Positions 1 through 7,650 are shown, counted from the stretch's first letter. The stretch: DNA of 8,044 bases from Solobacterium sp. (GCA_017419465.1 JAFOLE010000268.1:1-8044), one strand, 5' to 3'. Notes: generated from the letters alone by a model not told the origin. Translations and numbers: made by a program.

Positions 1-5
1 CACGT

Positions 6-860
6 ATGAAGAATCGCTGGCGTCGGGAAGCACCGGATATTCTTGATGAGATCAAGGCGCCCGAACCTGCTTATATTCCGGACGGTCCGGTAAATCCGGC
101 GCCGTCGGATCAGGAGAAACCGGCGGAACAGAAACGGCTTCGCCGTACGCAGCACAAGGAACTGGAAAATGAACAGCGCAGTGCATCAATGCCTGAAAGA
201 AAGCCTGTGAAGGAAAATGCGGAATCCACCGCTCCGGTCAAACCGGAGAAGAAGGGGTTGAAAAGGCTGTTCCAGCGGAAGAATAACACGGCTTCTTCAC
301 AGAAGGAGTCTTCATCCTCTTCTGCAGCACCGGCAGCGTCCGAATCAAAACCCAAATCGGATGACAAGGGTTCGTTTATGAAGTCCATCGAAGAGATGGA
401 TACCGTAGAGTTTGAAGATGCGGTGATCGATCTCGAACATCGGGTTGTGAACCAGTACAATACCGCAGTTAAGGATCACGAAGTACGCAGAACACGAAGT
501 CAGGCGGAAGAAATGATGCGGGAAGAAGCGGATGCTTCTGAGCTTTCCGCTGTACATGCAGAACAGCAGAACGAGAGACCGGTATCTTCTGAATCTGATC
601 CGCAGGCACAGCCTGTACAGCATGAACGTAAACCAAGACGAATCCCGGAATCACCTGTAAAGGCACGTGAGCCAAAACAGCCGCAGCCATCTTCATCCTC
701 GGCCTGGTCTTCTCCGATCGATGAGATGGAAACCGTCGGCATTACCGAAGCGGTAAGCAGGATCCAGGAGGCGGAGGCGGACAGATCGGTTAAGGAAGTA
801 CGTCGGAGCGCCGCGGGAAAGCGCGCAAAACAACGGATCCGCCGCCGCAGCTCAAAATGA
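6..860 (+). CDS. Hypothetical charged, low-complexity protein with two copies of an IxEMxTV...EVRR motif
   Basis: I do not recognise this 284-residue protein. It is rich in Lys, Arg, Glu, Ser, Pro and Gln, has no hydrophobic stretch long enough for a signal peptide or membrane span, and is probably mostly disordered. Two short segments look ordered and resemble each other: residues 128-162 (starting IEEMDTV, ending EVRR) and 238-267 (starting IDEMETV, ending EVRR). Each follows a serine run (about residues 102-106 and 229-232). A basic patch lies at residues 82-92 and the C-terminus is strongly basic (KRAKQRIRRRSSK), which could bind nucleic acid or acidic partners; that is inference. The ATG at position 6 is the first in frame, but only five bases precede it, so no ribosome binding site can be checked and the gene may begin further upstream. 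It ends 34 bases before the valS promoter, so it is probably a separate unit. Coding is supported by the long open frame and the conserved internal repeat. Confidence 0.7.
   Translation: MKNRWRREAPDILDEIKAPEPAYIPDGPVNPAPSDQEKPAEQKRLRRTQHKELENEQRSASMPERKPVKENAESTAPVKPEKKGLKRLFQRKNNTASSQKESSSSSAAPAASESKPKSDDKGSFMKSIEEMDTVEFEDAVIDLEHRVVNQYNTAVKDHEVRRTRSQAEEMMREEADASELSAVHAEQQNERPVSSESDPQAQPVQHERKPRRIPESPVKAREPKQPQPSSSSAWSSPIDEMETVGITEAVSRIQEAEADRSVKEVRRSAAGKRAKQRIRRRSSK
387..491 (+). repeat. First copy of the internal protein motif (residues 128-162)
   Basis: Encodes a segment starting IEEMDTVEFEDAV and ending KDHEVRR. It aligns with the second copy at 717-806 at I-x-E-M-x-T-V, at an A-V pair eleven residues after the first Ile in both copies, and at the closing E-V-R-R. 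The middle of this copy is five residues longer. The pattern suggests a short amphipathic helix used as a binding module, which is inference. Confidence 0.6.
717..806 (+). repeat. Second copy of the internal protein motif (residues 238-267)
   Basis: Encodes a segment starting IDEMETVGITEAV and ending SVKEVRR, matching the first copy at 387-491. It is followed directly by the very basic C-terminus. The DNA of the two copies has diverged while the key residues are kept, which points to an old duplication maintained at protein level. Confidence 0.6.
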
Positions 861-862
861 TG

Positions 863-881
863 CGGATCGCGTAATGATCCG
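863..881 (+). other. Small inverted repeat after the first gene
   Basis: CGGATC (863-868) and GATCCG (876-881) are perfect inverted copies around a seven-base loop, just after the stop codon at 858-860. No T-run follows, so it is not a canonical intrinsic terminator. It may be a weak 3'-end hairpin or chance. Confidence 0.3.
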
Positions 882-893
882 GCACAGATCATG

Positions 894-922
894 TTGAAAA
901 ACCGCAGGACTGAGGATATAAT
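894..922 (+). promoter_or_regulatory. Housekeeping sigma promoter of the valS T-box transcript
   Basis: TTGAAA at 894-899 and a perfect TATAAT at 917-922 are separated by 17 bases, the optimal spacing for the vegetative sigma factor. Transcription should start near 928-930, which is where the base of T-box Stem I begins, so promoter and leader fit each other. Confidence 0.88.
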
Positions 923-928
923 CGCAAT

Positions 929-1142
929 AAGCGATGAACGGAACAAGTATCGTGGATCTGCATTCTTAGAGAGAGTTTTCGGTCGGTGGAAGAAAACAGA
1001 TGCATTTCACGGGAAGTCCTCCGGGAGCTGCTACTCCGAACGGTTCAGTAAGAGCAGCCGGGTTACGCACGTTATTGCGTCTTGAGAAGCAAGCAAGGTG
1101 GTACCACGCTTACAGCGTCCTTCGCATAGGACGTTTTCTTTT
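929..1142 (+). promoter_or_regulatory. T-box leader for valS, specifier codon GUC
   Basis: This untranslated leader senses the charging state of tRNA-Val and controls read-through into valS. Stem I can be traced. A GAUGA K-turn element lies at 933-937. A lower helix CGGA (939-942) pairs with TCCG (1020-1023). The specifier loop has AGUA at 946-949 on the 5' side and GAA-GUC-C on the 3' side, placing the valine codon GUC at 1016-1018. A helix CGTG (951-954) pairs with CACG (1008-1011). The distal part has AGAGAG (968-973) and a GUUUUC/GAAAAC stem (975-980/992-997) enclosing the GGUG loop. Further stems are GCTGCT/AGCAGC (1027-1032/1053-1058) and ACGCA/TGCGT (1065-1069/1076-1080). The T-box AAGGTGGTACCACG is at 1095-1108. 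In the antiterminator, AAGG (1095-1098) pairs with CCTT (1119-1122) and ACGC (1106-1109) with GCGT (1115-1118), leaving the seven-base bulge UGGUACC. UGGU would pair with an ACCA tRNA end, implying discriminator base A. Confidence 0.95.
1116..1142 (+). terminator. T-box regulated intrinsic terminator upstream of valS
   Basis: CGTCCT (1116-1121) pairs perfectly with AGGACG (1128-1133) and is followed by the U-rich run TTTTCTTTT (1134-1142). The 5' arm contains the bases that form the 3' arm of the antiterminator, so the two structures are mutually exclusive. Charged tRNA-Val favours this terminator; uncharged tRNA stabilises the antiterminator. Confidence 0.92.
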
Positions 1143-1162
1143 GTTTAAGGAGGAAAGAGACG

Positions 1163-3772
1163 ATGAAAGAAAATCTTGCGCCGAAGTACGATCATACATC
1201 GGTTGAAACCGGCCGATATGATCAGTGGGTGGAAAAGGGATATTTTACAGCCGGCGATAAATCAAAGGATCCGTTTACCATTGTGATTCCGCCTCCCAAT
1301 GTCACCGGCATTCTTCATATCGGACATGCCTGGGACAATACACTCCAGGACATCATTTCGCGTTACAAGCGCATGCAGGGATATGACATGCTGTATCTTC
1401 CGGGAATGGATCATGCGGGCATTGCGACACAGGCTCGTGTTGATGCACGTCTGAAGTCCGAAGGAATCTCCCGGTATGATATCGGCCGCGAAAAATTCCT
1501 TGAACGTGCCTGGGAGTGGAAAGCGGAATATGCCGCTACCATCCGCAAACAGTGGGCAAAGCTTGGAAACAGTCTGGACTATACACGCGAGCGTTTCACG
1601 ATGGATGAAGGATTCAACGCTGCCGTTAATCATGTCTTTGTGACGCTCTACAACGAGGGTCTCATCTATCGCGGATGGCGGATCATCAATTGGGATCCGG
1701 AAGCACGTACGGCTCTTTCCAATATTGAAGTCAAATATCAGGACGACCCGGGCAAGATGTATTACATGAAATACCGTGTAGTTGAGACCGGAAGAGAATT
1801 TACGGTCGCGACAACACGTCCGGAAACCATGTTCGGTGATGTGTGCGTCGTTGTTAATCCGAAGGATGAACGGTTCCAGGATGTGATCGGAATGCATACG
1901 ATCAATCCGGCCAACGGCGAAGAACTGCCGATCATCGGTGATGATTATGTTGATATTGAATTCGGAACCGGTGCGATGAAGTGCACTCCGGCACACGATC
2001 CCAACGACTTTGCGATTGCGGAACGTCACCATCTGCCGAAGCCGATCTGCATGAATGATGACGGAACAATGAACAGCCTTGCCGGCGAGTTTGAGGGAAT
2101 GGACCGTTATGAATGCAGAGACGCGCTGATCAAGCGCATTGAAGCAGAGGGCAACCTGATCAAAATTGAAGACATCGTCCACAATGTCGGACACAGTGAA
2201 CGGACCAACTGCGTGGTTGAGCCGTATCTTTCCCAGCAGTGGTTCGTCAAGATGAAGCCGCTTGCGGATGATGTTCTTGAACACCAGAAGAATCCGGACG
2301 AAAAGATCACGTTCTATCCAGAGCGGTTTGAGCGTGTATTTGAGCAGTGGCTTGAGAATATCGAAGACTGGTGCATCTCCCGTCAGCTGTGGTGGGGACA
2401 CCGGATTCCTGCGTGGTATCACAAGGAGACCGGAGAAACCTATGTCGGCATGAGCGCTCCTGAAGATATTGAAAACTGGGTTCAGGATGAAGATGTTCTG
2501 GATACCTGGTTTTCTTCGGCACTCTGGCCGTTTGCGACACTTGGCTGGCCGGAAGAGACCGAAGATCTGAAACGGTATTATCCGACGTCCACTATGGTCA
2601 CCGGATATGACATCATCTTCTTCTGGGTTGCACGTATGGCATTCCAGGCACGTCACTTCCTGCATGAGCGTCCGTTCAAGGATGTTCTGATTCACGGTCT
2701 GATTCGTGATGCACAAGGCAGAAAGATGTCTAAATCCCTCGGCAACGGTATCGATCCGATGGAAGTCATCGATCAGTATGGTGTTGATTCACTGCGTTTC
2801 TTCCTTTCCACCAACAGCACCCCGGGACAGGATATGCGTTACATTCCGGAGAAGGTGGAAGCTTCCTGGAACTTCATCAACAAGCTCTGGAATGCATCCC
2901 GCTTTGTCCTGATGAATCTGCCGGAAGGCATGACCAAGGATGATATCGATCTTTCCACGCTGTCCGCAAGTGATGCATGGATTCTGAACAAACTGAACCT
3001 GGTTCTGGATCAAGTCACGGAGAATATGGAAAAGTACGAATTCGCACTTGTCGGAAACGAACTGTATTCCTTTGTATGGGATGATTTCTGTTCCTGGTAT
3101 ATTGAGCTCTCGAAAGCAAGTCTGTCCAGTGATGACGAGGCAGTCCGCAAGGGTGCACAGTCGACTCTGCTGGTCATGCTGAGTGCAATTATCCGTATGC
3201 TTCATCCGTTCATGCCGTTTGTGACGGAAGAGATCTATCAGAAGCTTCCGCATGATAAGGAGAGCATCTGCCTCGAGACATGGCCTGAGAAACTTGCTGA
3301 TCTTCCGGAGGCTGATATTGACGGAATGGATCGCCTGATCTCTGTCATTCAGAAGATCCGTGAAGTGAAGATGGCGAACGACCTGAAGCCGAGTGCTCCG
3401 CTTGATGTGGAGATCCGTGATCTTGACGGAAATGTTGTCCCGGTAAATGAAACACAGGCAATGATGCTTGAGCGTCTGGCAAAGGTTACCTGGAAGGATT
3501 CGCTGGAAGGAGACCTTTCGGTTCAGACCGTACGCGGCGGAACGATCTATATCCCGAGCTCACAGCTTATGGATGTAGAAGCAGAGCGTACCAAGATGAA
3601 CGCAGAGCGTGAACGTCTTGAGAAAGAAGTTGCCCGCAGCCGCGGTATTCTCTCAAATCAGGGCTTCCTTGCGAAGGCTCCGAAACAGAAGATCGAAGCG
3701 GAACAGAAGAAGCTGGAAGACTATGAAAAACAGCTGAATGTTGTGCTCGCAAGATTGAAGGAATTAGCCTGA
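1163..3772 (+). CDS. valS: Valyl-tRNA synthetase (class Ia)
   Basis: Cytoplasmic enzyme that activates valine with ATP and attaches it to tRNA-Val. The 869 residues match the usual length of Firmicute ValRS. The Rossmann catalytic core carries the PPPNVTG lead-in and HIGH at residues 52-55, and KMSKS at 521-525 within GRKMSKSLGNG. The inserted editing domain (roughly 190-345) includes TTRPETMFGD at 217-226, which serves to hydrolyse mischarged threonyl-tRNA-Val. WCISRQLWWGH follows as the chain returns to the core. An all-helical anticodon-binding domain covers roughly 610-760, and residues about 806-869 form the Glu/Lys-rich C-terminal coiled coil typical of ValRS. All signature motifs are intact. 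The ATG at 1163 is chosen because AAGGAGG (1147-1153) sits nine bases upstream. Expression is controlled by the T-box leader. In many Firmicutes folC follows valS; here a hydrolase does. Confidence 0.98.
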   Translation: MKENLAPKYDHTSVETGRYDQWVEKGYFTAGDKSKDPFTIVIPPPNVTGILHIGHAWDNTLQDIISRYKRMQGYDMLYLPGMDHAGIATQARVDARLKSEGISRYDIGREKFLERAWEWKAEYAATIRKQWAKLGNSLDYTRERFTMDEGFNAAVNHVFVTLYNEGLIYRGWRIINWDPEARTALSNIEVKYQDDPGKMYYMKYRVVETGREFTVATTRPETMFGDVCVVVNPKDERFQDVIGMHTINPANGEELPIIGDDYVDIEFGTGAMKCTPAHDPNDFAIAERHHLPKPICMNDDGTMNSLAGEFEGMDRYECRDALIKRIEAEGNLIKIEDIVHNVGHSERTNCVVEPYLSQQWFVKMKPLADDVLEHQKNPDEKITFYPERFERVFEQWLENIEDWCISRQLWWGHRIPAWYHKETGETYVGMSAPEDIENWVQDEDVLDTWFSSALWPFATLGWPEETEDLKRYYPTSTMVTGYDIIFFWVARMAFQARHFLHERPFKDVLIHGLIRDAQGRKMSKSLGNGIDPMEVIDQYGVDSLRFFLSTNSTPGQDMRYIPEKVEASWNFINKLWNASRFVLMNLPEGMTKDDIDLSTLSASDAWILNKLNLVLDQVTENMEKYEFALVGNELYSFVWDDFCSWYIELSKASLSSDDEAVRKGAQSTLLVMLSAIIRMLHPFMPFVTEEIYQKLPHDKESICLETWPEKLADLPEADIDGMDRLISVIQKIREVKMANDLKPSAPLDVEIRDLDGNVVPVNETQAMMLERLAKVTWKDSLEGDLSVQTVRGGTIYIPSSQLMDVEAERTKMNAERERLEKEVARSRGILSNQGFLAKAPKQKIEAEQKKLEDYEKQLNVVLARLKELA

Positions 3773-3777
3773 TAGTA

Positions 3778-3786
3778 TGTTATAAT
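3778..3786 (+). promoter_or_regulatory. Candidate extended -10 promoter for the hydrolase gene
   Basis: TGTTATAAT contains a perfect TATAAT at 3781-3786 preceded by the TGn extension. The best -35-like element, TTGAAG at 3755-3760, lies inside the valS 3' end and is 20 bases away, longer than ideal; extended -10 promoters can work without a good -35. Transcription would start near 3793, giving a leader of about 100 bases that contains the terminator at 3821-3868. Confidence 0.5.
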
Positions 3787-3820
3787 CCGATTGATGAGAA
3801 CAATCTCGATTGATCATCCA

Positions 3821-3868
3821 AGACTTGAAATCAGCCATTGCATCAATGGCGGGTTTTAAGTCTTTTTG
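3821..3868 (+). terminator. Strong intrinsic terminator or attenuator between valS and the hydrolase gene
   Basis: The outer stem AGACTTGAAA (3821-3830) pairs with TTTTAAGTCT (3854-3863) over ten pairs with one G-U. The inner stem GCCATTG (3834-3840) pairs with CAATGGC (3844-3850) around a three-base CAT loop. A short near-paired junction joins them into one stem of about 20 pairs, followed by TTTTT. It most simply ends the valS transcript, but it also lies in the untranslated leader of the hydrolase gene, 26 bases before its start codon. Confidence 0.85.
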
Positions 3869-3893
3869 TATTTCAGAAAAAGAAGGGAGAATT

Positions 3894-4832
3894 ATGAGCA
3901 AGGAGAAACAGAACAGACATCCTGTATTGAAAACCGTCGGCGCAGCCGCGGTAACCGGTGCTGCTGCCTACGGTACATATGCATGGTATGTATTTACGCA
4001 GGCATTCAATCCGGATAAGTCACGGTATCACCCGGACGGGCTTGCGCCGAACAGTGCCGAGATTGCAGCGTCGAATGACTGGCTCAACCGTTCCAGCCGG
4101 ATGGATGACACACTCCGCAGTTATGACGATCTCACACTCCACGCAATGCGGATCGAGAATCATCCCGACAGCAAGAAGTGGATGATCCTGCTTCACGGAT
4201 TCCATCGCTGTGCGTATGATCTTATTCCACTGATGATGGAAGCCGACAAACGGGGATTCAATCTTCTTGTCCCGGATCAGAGAGCAAGCGGACAGTCCGA
4301 AGGAATCTACACCGGACTTGGGTGGCCGGAGCATTATGATCTTCTTTCCTGGGTGAACTATCTCTGTGCACTTCGTCCCGATGCAGAGATTGCACTGTAT
4401 GGAATTGATATGGGTGCCAATGCTGTTATGAATGCGGCAGGAGATTTTATCCCGGCAAACGTAAAGTGTGCAGTCGAAGAGGGCGGATATCTCGACATCA
4501 AGGAACAGCTGATCACAAGCGCTGAGTCTGTTTCCGGAATTCCGGTACGTCCGTTTATTCCTGCAGTTGATATGCTGGTCCGTCAGTTCCTGCACTTCAG
4601 CATGAATGACGTCTCCACACGGCGCCAGCTTGCCAACGCAAAGATTCCGATGCTATTCATGCATGGATGCGATGACGCGGTGGTTCCTGCAATCAATGCA
4701 GAGAGAGCACATTCCTGTGCGGCAGGGGAAAAGGAACTGATCCTGTTCCGCGCTACGGGATTTGGTGGATGCAGATACCACGAAGCGTATGCGGACACCA
4801 TGTTCGAATTCATAAAAAAATATATCGATTGA
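3894..4832 (+). CDS. Membrane-anchored alpha/beta hydrolase with Asp at the nucleophile elbow
   Basis: A 312-residue alpha/beta-hydrolase-fold protein resembling the Firmicute envelope hydrolases of the YqkD type. Residues about 11-34 form one hydrophobic segment after a basic N-terminus (K3, K5, R8, K13), so the catalytic domain probably faces outward. Family landmarks are the oxyanion-region HGF (101-103), PDQRASGQSEG (127-137; the usual RGHG is altered), TGLGWPEHYDLL (140-151), the nucleophile elbow G170-I171-D172-M173-G174, the acid in HGCDDAVVP (D261), and a histidine in YHEAY (H296). The elbow is normally GxSxG; here the nucleophile position is Asp, encoded GAT. It may be an enzyme using an Asp nucleophile or a catalytically dead relative. 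The ATG at 3894 is chosen because AGAAGGGAG (3881-3889) lies just upstream. An in-frame TTG at 3810 has no ribosome binding site and would run the coding sequence through a terminator. The substrate is unknown. Confidence 0.88.
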   Translation: MSKEKQNRHPVLKTVGAAAVTGAAAYGTYAWYVFTQAFNPDKSRYHPDGLAPNSAEIAASNDWLNRSSRMDDTLRSYDDLTLHAMRIENHPDSKKWMILLHGFHRCAYDLIPLMMEADKRGFNLLVPDQRASGQSEGIYTGLGWPEHYDLLSWVNYLCALRPDAEIALYGIDMGANAVMNAAGDFIPANVKCAVEEGGYLDIKEQLITSAESVSGIPVRPFIPAVDMLVRQFLHFSMNDVSTRRQLANAKIPMLFMHGCDDAVVPAINAERAHSCAAGEKELILFRATGFGGCRYHEAYADTMFEFIKKYID

Positions 4833-4863
4833 TCGTAAAAGCCTTTTGTTGTGCTGAATTTTA

Positions 4864-4892
4864 TTGTTTAAACAGTTTCCCTGTTTTATAAT
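4864..4892 (+). promoter_or_regulatory. Probable ppdK promoter
   Basis: A perfect TATAAT at 4887-4892 lies 17 bases after TTGTTT at 4864-4869, within an AT-rich gap of 103 bases between genes. Transcription would start near 4899, leaving a leader of about 37 bases with no visible regulatory fold. No convincing terminator for the preceding hydrolase gene is seen, so upstream transcripts may also enter ppdK. Confidence 0.7.
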
Positions 4893-4935
4893 TTTGAAAG
4901 TAGAAGACTACAGATAATAAAGAAAGGATGGCTGT

Positions 4936-7650
4936 ATGGCTACAAAAAAGTACGTCTACAAATTTGAAGAAGGAAACGGCAAGATGCGTGAGCTGCTCGG
5001 CGGCAAGGGTGCAAACCTTGCGGAAATGAGCAACCTCGGAATGCCGGTTCCTCAGGGCTTCACAATTACTACCGAAGCATGCAATGCCTACTATGAAGAT
5101 GGCAAAAAGATTTCGAAGGAAATCCAGAAGCAGATCGACACGCATGTTGCATGGCTTCAGAAAGAAACCGGAAAGAAACTCGGCGACAAGAAGAATCCGC
5201 TTCTTGTATCCGTACGTTCCGGTGCTCGTGCTTCCATGCCGGGTATGATGGATACAATCCTCAACCTCGGTATGAATGATGACGTTGTCGAAGTTGTAGC
5301 GGCTGCGACAGGAAACAAGCGGTTCGCTTATGACAGTTACCGCAGATTTGTTCAGATGTTCTCTGATGTTGTCATGGGACTGTCCAAGGCAAAGTTTGAA
5401 GAGATCATTGATGAGATCAAGGAAAAGAAGGGCGTTAAGCTCGACATCGATCTTGATGCGGATGACATGGTTGAACTCACCAAGAAGTTCAAGGCATTCT
5501 ACAAGAAGAACCTGAAGGAAGACTTCCCGCAGGATCCGAAAGTTCAGCTGAACCGTGCCATCATGGCGGTATTCCGTTCCTGGATGAACGACCGTGCGAT
5601 CTTCTATCGTAAGATGAACGATATTCCTGAGAGCTGGGGAACAGCAGTCAATGTTCAGTCGATGGTATTCGGCAACATGGGTGATGACTGCGGTACCGGC
5701 GTTGCATTCACACGTAACCCTGCAACAGGCGAAAACAAGCTGTTCGGTGAGTTCCTGATGAACGCTCAGGGTGAAGACGTTGTTGCGGGTATCCGTACAC
5801 CGCAGCCGATTTCCGAACTTGCCAAGACAATTCCGGGCGCTTATAAGGACTTCGTCAAGATCTGCAAGAAGCTTGAGAAGCACTATCACGATATGCAGGA
5901 CATGGAGTTCACCATTGAACACGGCAAACTCTTCATGCTCCAGACACGTAACGGTAAGCGTACCGCTGCAGCTGCTCTTAAGGTAGCTGTAGACATGGTC
6001 AAGGAAGGCCTTGTCACAAAAGATCAGGCACTCCTCATGGTTGAACCGAAGCAGCTCGATGACCTGCTCCATCCGCAGTTTGATGCGGCTGAGCTGAAGG
6101 CTGCGAAAGACCGCATTATCGCAAAGGGTCTTGCAGCTTCTCCGGGTGCTGCTTCCGGTCAGATCGTCTTCTCTGCTGAAGATGCAAAGAAGTGGGTCGA
6201 TGCAGGAAAGAAAGTTGTTCTTGTCCGTCTTGAGACATCTCCGGAAGACATCGAAGGTATGCATGTTTCCGAAGGTATCCTCACCGTCCGCGGCGGTATG
6301 ACCAGCCACGCTGCAGTCGTTGCCCGCGGTATGGGCGCATGCTGCGTATCCGGTGCAGGTGAAATCAAGGTTAACGAGGCGAAGAAGTTCTTTGAAGTCG
6401 GCGGAAAGAAATACAAGGAAGGCGATGTGATCTCCCTTGATGGTTCCACAGGCTGTGTCTATGAAGGCGCTGTAAAGACAGTTCCGGCTACCATTTCCGG
6501 AAACTTCAAGACATTCATGGATTGGGCTGATGCACGCCGCACACTCCAGATCCGTACAAATGCTGATACTCCGGAAGATGCTGCACGTGCAGTTTCCTTC
6601 GGTGCTGAAGGTATCGGACTTGTCCGTACAGAGCACATGTTCTTCAACAGTGCTGAACGTATCAAGGCAATCCGTATGCTCTGTGTTGCTCAGAATACTG
6701 AACAGCGCAAGAAGGCGCTTGATCTTCTTGAGCCGATGCAGCAGGAAGACTTCGAAGGTATCTTCGAGGCAATGGGCGGCCGTCCTGTGACAATCCGTCT
6801 CCTGGATCCGCCTCTGCATGAGTTCCTCCCGAAGACCGAAGCAGAAGCCAAGGATGTCGCAAAGGCACTTGGTATCACAATCAAGGATGTTGAAGCTGCT
6901 GCTTCCGCACTCCATGAATTCAACCCGATGATGGGTCACCGTGGCTGCCGTCTCGATGTTACCTATCCGGAAATCGGTGAGATGCAGGCTCGTGCCATCA
7001 TCAAGGCTGCGATCAAGGTCAACAAGAAGCATCCGAGATGGAAGGTTGTTCCTGAAATCATGATTCCGCTTGTCGGTGAACCGAAGGAACTTGAGTATGT
7101 TGTCAAGATCGTCAGAGAGACTGCCGATGCAACAATCAAAGCTGCCAAGGCAACAAAGCAGACATACAAGGCAGGTACCATGATCGAGATTCCGCGTGCA
7201 GCTCTTCTCGCAGGTGAAATTGCTCAGACCGCTGAATTCTTCAGCTTCGGTACAAACGACCTCACACAGATGACATTCGGCTTCTCGCGTGATGACGCCG
7301 GCAAGTTCCTGGATGACTACTATTCCAAGCACATCTATGAGTCTGATCCGTTCGCTCATGTTGATACAAACGGTGTTGGTCAGCTGATTGCCATGGCTGC
7401 AAAGAACGGCCGTGCAACCCGTCCGGACATCCACCTTGGTGTCTGCGGCGAACACGGCGGTGACCCTGCATCCATCGAGTTCTTCCAGACAGTCGGACTG
7501 AACTATGTAAGCTGCTCGCCGTTCCGTGTACCTATCGCACGTCTTGCTGCTGCACAGGCTGCAATCAAGGTCGGCGCTCCTGTCAAGAAGGCTGCTGCCA
7601 AGAAGGCACCTGCTAAAAAAGCACCTGCGAAAAAGGCAAAAAAGAAGTAA
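4936..7650 (+). CDS. ppdK: Pyruvate, phosphate dikinase with an extra basic C-terminal tail
   Basis: Cytoplasmic enzyme interconverting pyruvate + ATP + phosphate and PEP + AMP + pyrophosphate; in fermenting anaerobes it often runs toward pyruvate and ATP in glycolysis. Domains are in the normal order. The N-terminal ATP-grasp region (about 1-340) contains VRSGARASMPGMMDT with R94. The swivelling phosphohistidine domain (about 385-510) contains GGMTSHAAVVARGMG with catalytic H458 and the neighbouring T456, the Thr position targeted by known PPDK regulatory proteins. The C-terminal PEP/pyruvate barrel (about 525-877) contains RTNADTP at 540, RTEHMFF at 564-570, FGTNDLTQ near 774 and GVCGEHGGDP with catalytic C837. 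The family's usual end, RVPIARLAAAQAAI, finishes near 877, and about 27 further Lys/Ala/Pro residues bring the length to 904, against about 875 for typical bacterial PPDK. AGAAAGGA at 4921-4928 precedes the ATG by seven bases. Codon choice is strongly biased, as expected for high expression. Confidence 0.98.
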   Translation: MATKKYVYKFEEGNGKMRELLGGKGANLAEMSNLGMPVPQGFTITTEACNAYYEDGKKISKEIQKQIDTHVAWLQKETGKKLGDKKNPLLVSVRSGARASMPGMMDTILNLGMNDDVVEVVAAATGNKRFAYDSYRRFVQMFSDVVMGLSKAKFEEIIDEIKEKKGVKLDIDLDADDMVELTKKFKAFYKKNLKEDFPQDPKVQLNRAIMAVFRSWMNDRAIFYRKMNDIPESWGTAVNVQSMVFGNMGDDCGTGVAFTRNPATGENKLFGEFLMNAQGEDVVAGIRTPQPISELAKTIPGAYKDFVKICKKLEKHYHDMQDMEFTIEHGKLFMLQTRNGKRTAAAALKVAVDMVKEGLVTKDQALLMVEPKQLDDLLHPQFDAAELKAAKDRIIAKGLAASPGAASGQIVFSAEDAKKWVDAGKKVVLVRLETSPEDIEGMHVSEGILTVRGGMTSHAAVVARGMGACCVSGAGEIKVNEAKKFFEVGGKKYKEGDVISLDGSTGCVYEGAVKTVPATISGNFKTFMDWADARRTLQIRTNADTPEDAARAVSFGAEGIGLVRTEHMFFNSAERIKAIRMLCVAQNTEQRKKALDLLEPMQQEDFEGIFEAMGGRPVTIRLLDPPLHEFLPKTEAEAKDVAKALGITIKDVEAAASALHEFNPMMGHRGCRLDVTYPEIGEMQARAIIKAAIKVNKKHPRWKVVPEIMIPLVGEPKELEYVVKIVRETADATIKAAKATKQTYKAGTMIEIPRAALLAGEIAQTAEFFSFGTNDLTQMTFGFSRDDAGKFLDDYYSKHIYESDPFAHVDTNGVGQLIAMAAKNGRATRPDIHLGVCGEHGGDPASIEFFQTVGLNYVSCSPFRVPIARLAAAQAAIKVGAPVKKAAAKKAPAKKAPAKKAKKK
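7567..7650 (+). other. Lys/Ala/Pro-rich C-terminal extension of PPDK
   Basis: Residues 878-904 lie beyond the conserved PPDK barrel and are built from KKA-x-A units (for example VKKAAAKKAPAKKAPAKKA) ending in KKK. The composition matches the protein encoded just downstream. Such tails in bacterial HU and H1-like proteins bind nucleic acid; whether this one does is inference. Confidence 0.85.

Noticed and set aside
891..1206. Two small frames (891-1085 and 1000-1206) between the first gene and valS
   Set aside because: They lie in the promoter and the structured T-box RNA and lack ribosome sites; the RNA explains the sequence.
1262..2716. Antisense open frame of 484 codons opposite valS
   Set aside because: It is a shadow of the valS reading frame, with no recognisable motifs.
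3810..3893. Upstream TTG start for the hydrolase gene
   Set aside because: No ribosome site precedes it and it would place the strong terminator at 3821-3868 inside coding sequence. The ATG at 3894 has a good ribosome site and gives a typical basic N-terminus plus membrane anchor.
4913..4918. GATAAT as an alternative -10 for ppdK
   Set aside because: The nearest -35-like TTGAAA (4894-4899) is only 13 bases away, and TATAAT at 4887-4892 has a correctly spaced partner.
4861..7455. Antisense open frame of 864 codons opposite ppdK
   Set aside because: It mirrors almost the whole of a clearly functional ppdK and is explained by that gene's strong codon bias avoiding antisense stops. The product is Cys/His-rich with no recognisable domain.
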